Origin: Candidatus Tayloriibacteriota bacterium | GTDB lineage: Bacteria > Patescibacteriota > Minisyncoccia > Phycocordibacterales > PALSA-1337 | Length of the DNA stretch: 34,602 nucleotides | Assembly: GCA_903839695.1 (NCBI GenBank) | Contig: CAIMDI010000014.1 | Location: 1-34,602, forward strand | Reading direction: 5' to 3' | Shown here: positions 30,016-34,602 of the stretch, in pieces | Layout: each line of letters begins with the position of its first letter | Numbering within the stretch: position 1 is the stretch's first letter | Position numbers and translations under genes: made by a program | The notes under the pieces: generated by a model | Told to the model about the DNA's origin: nothing | Database searches by the model: none | Seen by the model: the letters and a program-made list of their open reading frames with translations, nothing else

Positions 30016-31200
30016 ATGGCAAGAAACATTATTACCGGGATAGACATAGGAACATACCACATAAAAGTGGTTATTGCTGATGCAAGTGAAAAAAACGAAA
30101 AAGGTTTTCCAAAAATCATTAGCGTTGGAACAGCTGAGTCAAGAGGATTGAGACATGGATATATTGTAAATATACAAGACGTTACAGATAGCATAAAAGA
30201 AGCTATAGAAAGAGCTGAATCACATACAGAAATAAAAGTAAAAAAAGCATTTGTTTCTGTTGGAGGTATTGGGCTTGGTAGTATAACCGCAACAAGTTCA
30301 GTAATCATTACAAGAGCTGATTCAGAAATTACTTCTTTAGATGTAAAAAAGGTTCAAGAACAATGTGAAAAAGACATACCCACATCATCATCTTTAAACA
30401 AAAAAATTATTCATTCTATTCCGCTATATTTTAAAATTGATGGAAAGATTGCATTAGGAAAACCAGAAGGAATGAAGGGAAATAGACTTGAGGTTAAAAC
30501 ACTTTATATAACTTGTTTAGAACATCATCTAAACGACATCATTCAAGCAGTAGAAGATATTGGAATAAATGTCCAAGACGTCATGGCATCCCCTATTGCA
30601 GCTAGTTTGGTAACACTTACAAAATCACAAAAGATCGCTGGATGCGTGTTAGCAAACATTGGCGCAGAAACTGTATCTATCGCTGTATTTGAAAACAATA
30701 TTCCAGTGTCACTAGAAATTTTTCCAATTGGCTCAACGGATATAACAAATGATATTGCTTTAGGTTTAAAAGTTCCCCTTGAAGAAGCAGAACAAATAAA
30801 AATCGGTGCCATAACAGGAAGTTCTTATCCTAGAAAAAAACTGGAAGAAATTGTTTACGCCAGACTTTCTGATATTTTTGAACTTATTGAAGCACATTTA
30901 AAAAAGATAGGGAGAAATGAATTATTACCAGCAGGAATAATAATCACAGGTGGTGGTTCTGGATTAACAAATATAGAAGAACTTGCAAAAGTATCACTCA
31001 AACTCCCTTCTAGAATAGGCACGATACATCTTGGTATACAAGAAAAACAAAGTTATAAAGATTCTACTTGGGCTGTTGCATATGGACTATGTATTTTAGG
31101 TACACATTCAAATGAAGATGTCCCCCTAGACTCAAGTTCAAGAATCATAGAGAATTCAAAAAAGACCATAAAAGCTTGGCTAAAACAGTTTTTGCCTTAA
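30016..31200 (+). CDS. ftsA: Cell division protein FtsA
   Basis: FtsA is an actin-like ATPase that tethers FtsZ to the membrane. The 394-aa protein starts MARNIITGIDIGTYHIKVVIAD, the phosphate-1 loop of actin folds, contains IITGGGSGLTNIEEL (about 310-324, the adenosine motif) and ends in an amphipathic helix, KKTIKAWLKQFLP, the membrane-targeting sequence. It precedes ftsZ by 26 bp, the usual order. No SD site. Confidence 0.96.
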   Translation: MARNIITGIDIGTYHIKVVIADASEKNEKGFPKIISVGTAESRGLRHGYIVNIQDVTDSIKEAIERAESHTEIKVKKAFVSVGGIGLGSITATSSVIITRADSEITSLDVKKVQEQCEKDIPTSSSLNKKIIHSIPLYFKIDGKIALGKPEGMKGNRLEVKTLYITCLEHHLNDIIQAVEDIGINVQDVMASPIAASLVTLTKSQKIAGCVLANIGAETVSIAVFENNIPVSLEIFPIGSTDITNDIALGLKVPLEEAEQIKIGAITGSSYPRKKLEEIVYARLSDIFELIEAHLKKIGRNELLPAGIIITGGGSGLTNIEELAKVSLKLPSRIGTIHLGIQEKQSYKDSTWAVAYGLCILGTHSNEDVPLDSSSRIIENSKKTIKAWLKQFLP

Positions 31201-31226
31201 TTTTAGTTATCTGGTAAGATTTGAGC

Positions 31227-32429
31227 ATGCCTAACATTACCCCAGACATTGAAGCATTCGCAAGAATAAAAGTGATTGGAGTCGGAGGATCCGGTAAAAA
31301 CGCTGTAAACCATATGATTAATTCTAAGGTGAAAGGTGTTGATTTTATTTCTATTAATACCGACGCGCAAGATTTACATCATTCACTAGCTAAAAAACGT
31401 ATTCACATTGGTAAAAATCTAACTAGAGGACTTGGAACTGGAATGAATCCAGAAATGGGAAAACGTGCCATAGAAGAAACTAAGGAAGAGGTTCAGGAGA
31501 CATTAAAAGGCGCGGACATGATATTCGTCGCATGTGGACTTGGAGGTGGCACAGGTAGCGGTGCAAGTCCTGTAGTGGCACGTACAGCAAAAGAACTAGG
31601 TGCACTTACTGTTGCTGTTGTCACAAAACCATTCTTTTTCGAAGGACAACAAAGATCAAAGATTTCTGATATTGCGCTTGAGGAACTTCGAAAAGAAGTT
31701 GATGCCATTATTGTTATTCCCAACGATAGACTTCTTTCGACAATAGACAAAAGTACAACAGTCAAAAACGCATTCTCAATGTGTGATGAAATACTTCGCC
31801 AAGCAGTAGAAGGTATTTCTGATTTGATTACTACTCCCGGACTTATTAACATAGACTTCGCTGACATAAGAACAGTTATGGAAAACGCTGGTTCTGCACT
31901 TATGGGTATAGGTTCTGCTTCAGGTGAGAATCGTGCCATAGAAGCAGCAAAATTAGCCATAAACTCTCCCCTACTTGATGTTTCTATTCATGGTGCAAAA
32001 GGTGTTCTATTCTCTATAGCTGGTGGTGAAGACTTAACAATGTTTGAAATTCAAGATGCAGCTAAAGTTATTACAGAATCAGTTGACCCTCAAGCTAAAG
32101 TAATATTCGGTACAGTAAGAGATGATAAATTAAAGAAAAATGAAGTAAAGATTACAGTTATTGCTGCAGGTTTTCCTGAAGGTTTATTACCAAACACAAA
32201 TGACAATCAAGGAAATCAATACAGAGTTCCTATAAACAGTTCAACAAATGAAAGTAGAAGATCAGAAGACACAAAAGGCAAAATTTATAATTCCATACAA
32301 AGCCAACCTACTATTACCAAAGAAAGAGTTGTTATAGAAGAAAAGAAAGAAATTAAAATTGAAGAACAAGACAATGATGATGATTGGGGTGCTGTTCCAG
32401 CTTTCTTGAGAAGATCAAAGCTAAAGTAA
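31227..32429 (+). CDS. ftsZ: Cell division protein FtsZ
   Basis: FtsZ is the tubulin-like GTPase that forms the division ring. From ATG 31227 it is 400 aa, with the tubulin signature GGGTGSG (about 106-112), VIGVGGSGKNAVNHMI near the N-terminus, the T7 loop NIDFADIRTVM, a variable linker (about 320-375) and the conserved C-terminal tail WGAVPAFLRRSKLK that binds FtsA. TTG 31221 is an in-frame alternative start. It is co-oriented with ftsA (26 bp) and trxB (19 bp). Confidence 0.97.
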   Translation: MPNITPDIEAFARIKVIGVGGSGKNAVNHMINSKVKGVDFISINTDAQDLHHSLAKKRIHIGKNLTRGLGTGMNPEMGKRAIEETKEEVQETLKGADMIFVACGLGGGTGSGASPVVARTAKELGALTVAVVTKPFFFEGQQRSKISDIALEELRKEVDAIIVIPNDRLLSTIDKSTTVKNAFSMCDEILRQAVEGISDLITTPGLINIDFADIRTVMENAGSALMGIGSASGENRAIEAAKLAINSPLLDVSIHGAKGVLFSIAGGEDLTMFEIQDAAKVITESVDPQAKVIFGTVRDDKLKKNEVKITVIAAGFPEGLLPNTNDNQGNQYRVPINSSTNESRRSEDTKGKIYNSIQSQPTITKERVVIEEKKEIKIEEQDNDDDWGAVPAFLRRSKLK

Positions 32430-32448
32430 AATAAATATAAAAGTAAAA

Positions 32449-33372
32449 ATGATTTACGATTTAACAATTATTGGAGGAGGTCCAGCTGGTGTTGCTGCTG
32501 GTGTTTATGCCGCAAGAAAAGAATTAAAAACTCTTTTTATAACAAAAGACTGGAATAGTCAGAGTACAGTTTCTGAAGGTATTGAAAACTGGATAGGTAC
32601 AATCAAAATTTCTGGTAGTGATTTTGCAAAGAGTTTAGAAAATCATTTAAAGGCCTATGCTGCTGACTCTGTTCATATAAATGAAGGTGAATCATGCGAA
32701 AAAATAGAAAAAAAGGGTGAAAATTTTCTTATAAAAACATCAAAAGGAGAATATGAATCAAAAACTATTCTAATTTCTACTGGTAGTTTTAGAAGAAAGC
32801 TTGAAGTAAAAGGTGCTGATATTTTTGAACATAAAGGATTAACATATTGTGCATCATGTGACGGCCCTATGTTTTCTGGACAAGATGTCATAGTGATTGG
32901 TGGAGGAAATGCGGCCTTCGAAAGTGCTGCGCAACTTTTAGCATATTGTAAAAGTGTTACGCTAATTAACCGAAGTGATAAAATGCGTGCAGACCCCGTA
33001 ACCATAGATGCAGTATCAAAAAATCCTCATTTTAAAATAATAAAAAATGCTTTACCTAAAGAAGTAAAAGGTGAAAATTTTGTTTCTAGTTTTGTATACA
33101 CTGACTTAAATACTAATTCTGATATTGAGCTTTCTGCATCTGGTATTTTTGTCGAAATAGGATCAATACCCACAACATACTTTGCAAAAGATTTAGTAAA
33201 AATGAACGAAATTGGCCACATAACAACAGATACAAAAAACCAGCAAACTTCCGTAAAAGGTATTTGGTCTGCCGGTGATTGTACCGATGGTTTATATCAT
33301 CAAAACAATATTGCAGCAGGAGATGCAGTAAAAGCACTTGAAGATATTTATATTTTTTTAAAAGCTAAATAG
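32449..33372 (+). CDS. trxB: Thioredoxin reductase-like flavoprotein
   Basis: The 307-aa protein has the FAD-binding GGGPAGVAAGVYAAR (9-23), the redox-active CASC (C134-C137 in TYCASCDGPMF), the pyridine nucleotide loop GGGNAAFESA (151-160) and the C-terminal GIWSAGDCTDG. It should transfer electrons from a nucleotide to thioredoxin-like partners. The NADPH-specificity segment, HRRxxxR in E. coli TrxB, reads NRSDKMR (174-180), so NADPH preference is doubtful. It ends overlapping the thermonuclease gene by 8 bp on the other strand. Confidence 0.93.
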   Translation: MIYDLTIIGGGPAGVAAGVYAARKELKTLFITKDWNSQSTVSEGIENWIGTIKISGSDFAKSLENHLKAYAADSVHINEGESCEKIEKKGENFLIKTSKGEYESKTILISTGSFRRKLEVKGADIFEHKGLTYCASCDGPMFSGQDVIVIGGGNAAFESAAQLLAYCKSVTLINRSDKMRADPVTIDAVSKNPHFKIIKNALPKEVKGENFVSSFVYTDLNTNSDIELSASGIFVEIGSIPTTYFAKDLVKMNEIGHITTDTKNQQTSVKGIWSAGDCTDGLYHQNNIAAGDAVKALEDIYIFLKAK

Positions 33373-33934
33373 TAATACCCTTACACAAATCTCCCCACAA
33401 TCCCCTTTTGTTTTTTCTTGCATCATTTTCAAATTTATTAAAATCTTTTCTCATTTTGTATGGTATGCCATAAGTGTATTCATGTGCATAGCCATTTTTT
33501 AAAAGAAATTCATTTACAAACAGTCCGTCCCCAAGATACACATATGCCAATACCCTGCCGTATTTATCCAAGATTGATTGAGTCTTGTCAGTTTTAAGTG
33601 TAACAGACTGCCCCTCTAGCATTTTCTTTGTATTGTCAGATGCTTCCTTACCAAAACATTGAATTGGCTTTCTAGGATCAACAGTCTCGGGGGTATCGAT
33701 GCCAAGCATGCGTACTGTGACTAGTTTTTGGTCGACTTTAACTTCAAATGTATCACCATCAATTACAGTAGCAACTTGGTAAAGCTGAGATAGATCAATC
33801 TTGGGAATGTCTCTATGAGAGAATTTGGCAGGTGCTGATAAATATGCAGCAGTAGAACAAAATATTATTATAAATGTAATAAGTGCAATTTTTATTTTAT
33901 ATTTTTTAAATAATTTATACATTTTATTTGACAT
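33365..33934 (-). CDS. Thermonuclease (staphylococcal nuclease family), membrane-anchored or secreted
   Basis: The 189-aa protein has a hydrophobic N-terminal helix (about residues 14-32) and an SNase domain (about 52-184). Calcium/catalytic residues are visible: D60-D61-T62 in VIDGDTF, R75 and E83 in RMLGIDTPET, and R127 in YGRVLAYVY, matching R35, E43 and R87 of the staphylococcal enzyme. The C-terminal RGLWG is also typical. It should cleave DNA and RNA outside the cell, which would fit nucleotide scavenging by a CPR bacterium, and may supply DNA pieces for pilus-linked uptake (inference). Confidence 0.9.
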   Translation of the reverse strand: MSNKMYKLFKKYKIKIALITFIIIFCSTAAYLSAPAKFSHRDIPKIDLSQLYQVATVIDGDTFEVKVDQKLVTVRMLGIDTPETVDPRKPIQCFGKEASDNTKKMLEGQSVTLKTDKTQSILDKYGRVLAYVYLGDGLFVNEFLLKNGYAHEYTYGIPYKMRKDFNKFENDARKNKRGLWGDLCKGITI

Positions 33935-33955
33935 CTGGTTTGAGTTTGGTAGTAT
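33928..33955 (+). promoter_or_regulatory. Promoter of a very short transcript
   Basis: TTGACA (33928-33933), 16-nt spacer, TAGTAT (33950-33955). Divergent from, and overlapping the start codon of, the thermonuclease gene. The expected start near 33961 is less than 60 bases from the terminator at 33988-34015. Confidence 0.5.
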
Positions 33956-33987
33956 AGATACATTATGCCTTAAATGGCCCCGAGATT

Positions 33988-34015
33988 CCCCGCTTTACGG
34001 CGGGGTTTCGTTTTG
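33988..34015 (+). terminator. Intrinsic terminator close behind a promoter
   Basis: CCCCGC (33988-33993) pairs with GCGGGG (34000-34005), followed by TTTCGTTTT. With the promoter at 33928 it would give a transcript of roughly 50 nt. Confidence 0.7.
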
Positions 34016-34124
34016 AAAAGTAAAAATATATTTCATGCGAATAATTATATGTATATATTCTTCAAGACTAACTCGACAAATCTTTCTCAGAAGTCTCTTA
34101 TTGCTGATACTTTTGATTTGAGAA

Positions 34125-34250
34125 ATGAGAACGCTTGATGATATTGTCTCTAATTTGTATACATATGCATTATCTTTATGTGTACTAGTCAGTGGTATAA
34201 CTATCGCACTTTGTAAATTTATTTTTTTAATAATCAGAACGGGCCACTAG
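34125..34250 (+). CDS. Possible 41-aa membrane peptide
   Basis: A 41-codon frame, beginning MRTLDDIVSN, encodes a single hydrophobic helix (about residues 12-37) with a short basic end. GAGAA lies directly before the ATG. It overlaps the toxin-like remnant on the other strand by 17 bases. It may be a small membrane protein or a chance frame; nothing identifies it. The rest of 33935-34233 holds the promoter-terminator unit and otherwise nothing recognisable. Confidence 0.25.
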   Translation: MRTLDDIVSNLYTYALSLCVLVSGITIALCKFIFLIIRTGH

Positions 34251-34317
34251 GAAAAGAATTAATTCCCTTCTTAACCATATTCCAATTATCAAAGTCTTTT
34301 AGATATTCTTTGTTCAT
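34234..34317 (-). pseudogene. Short remnant resembling the start of a PemK/MazF-type toxin
   Basis: The 27-codon frame contains KDFDNWNMVKKGIN, close to the N-terminal DFDxWNxxKKxI pattern I associate with PemK/MazF-family proteins of these bacteria, then stops after PSGPF. The catalytic barrel is absent, so it is likely a truncated gene. Copy 3 of the 11-bp repeat array ends exactly 17 bases before its ATG. The family call rests on about 14 residues. Confidence 0.35.
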
Positions 34318-34334
34318 CCCCACACCATAACAAA

Positions 34335-34378
34335 AAGTTCTTAAGAAGTTCTAAAGAAAAGCTTAAGAAGTAATGAAG
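34335..34378 (-). promoter_or_regulatory. Array of four 11-bp units (copy 3)
   Basis: The gene-proximal two units are identical to copies 1 and 2; the other two (AAAAGCTTAAG and AAGTAATGAAG on the plus strand) have diverged in sequence but kept the 11-base step and the terminal AAG. The 17-base gap to the next minus-strand ATG and the TTGTTAT element match copy 2. Confidence 0.75.
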
Positions 34379-34408
34379 ATTTTATTTATTAATTATTTAG
34401 TTATGTAA

Positions 34409-34602
34409 TTATTGTGGTATCCCGCCCCCTGTCCCCGATCCTGGTGGATTAGTAGTTGTTGGAGTCAAAGTTCGTACAACCAACCCCGTTGATACAGCTG
34501 AAGTGTTTGGTACTGTTGCTTTGTCTACGGCAGATACTGTGAATGTGTAGGAGGTGTTGGCTGTTAGTCCTGTAACTGAATATGTATTTGTTGTTGATAT
34601 GC
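34409..34602 (-). CDS. C-terminus of an FN3-containing surface protein (partial)
   Basis: The last 64 codons of a minus-strand gene that begins beyond the right edge. The sequence TYSVTGLTANTSYTFTVSAVDKA is the C-terminal half of a fibronectin type III domain, followed by a Thr/Pro/Gly-rich tail (TPTTTNPPGSGTGGGIPQ) and the stop. It is probably exported like the other FN3/LamG proteins of this region. Confidence 0.8.
   Translation of the reverse strand, partial: ISTTNTYSVTGLTANTSYTFTVSAVDKATVPNTSAVSTGLVVRTLTPTTTNPPGSGTGGGIPQ

Noticed and set aside
31493-31960. 155-codon minus-strand frame
   Set aside because: Antisense shadow of the conserved FtsZ GTPase domain.
1172-34602. tRNA and rRNA genes
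   Set aside because: Inspection of the intergenic stretches showed no cloverleaf or GGTTCGAATCC-like T-arm, and no rRNA segment.

Overview
The window is AT-rich (about one third G+C by eye), uses the standard bacterial code without in-frame TGA readthrough, and looks like the chromosome of a Patescibacteria/CPR bacterium, most likely Parcubacteria-type. The main reasons are the compact run lepB - HisRS-like gene - rpsU - ybeY - ftsA - ftsZ - trxB, the minimal type IV pilus cluster, giant surface proteins with LamG, FN3, GLUG and peptidoglycan-binding modules, and many genes that have no Shine-Dalgarno sequence or sit directly behind a -10 box. The lineage is an inference; there is no rRNA in the window to confirm it.

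Layout. 1-180: edge of a probable insertion sequence (start of a transposase on the minus strand). 194-10155: a mosaic. AT-rich genes without SD sequences (APH-like kinase, small membrane protein, uppP, a conserved W/R-rich protein, a P-type ATPase) alternate with single-gene modules that have clear promoters, often AAGGAG-like SD sites, and their own intrinsic terminators (membrane zinc protease, small zinc-ribbon protein, unknown 86-aa protein, FIG-superfamily phosphatase-like protein, unknown 146-aa protein, trypsin-like protein, GIY-YIG protein). 10271-16694: two secreted surface proteins, one of 1536 aa. 16826-18732: a metzincin protease and a D,D-carboxypeptidase, converging. 18788-23411: a minus-strand type IV pilus cluster encoding an assembly ATPase, a platform protein, a pilin fused to an LVIVD-type beta-propeller, a 56-aa pilin-like protein, a minor pilin without Glu5 and a major-type pilin. 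23412-24037: a gene-free stretch holding a strong candidate for a large structured non-coding RNA. 24038-33372: housekeeping genes (typA, pth, lepB, a degenerate HisRS-like gene, rpsU, ybeY, ftsA, ftsZ, trxB) and a bPH2-AlbA_2 fusion. 33365-34602: a thermonuclease, a short promoter-terminator unit, a toxin-like remnant and the C-terminus of an FN3 surface protein.

The most interesting signals are (1) a 44-bp array of four 11-bp units that recurs upstream of the pilus ATPase gene, the pilin gene and a third locus 11 kb away, which looks like binding sites for an OmpR/PhoB-type response regulator and so a pilus regulon; (2) the pilin-propeller fusion, a possible built-in pilus tip adhesin; and (3) the purine-rich, highly foldable candidate RNA at about 23551-23927. 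Pili, surface adhesins, cell-wall enzymes and secreted proteases together fit a small cell that attaches to a host or surface.
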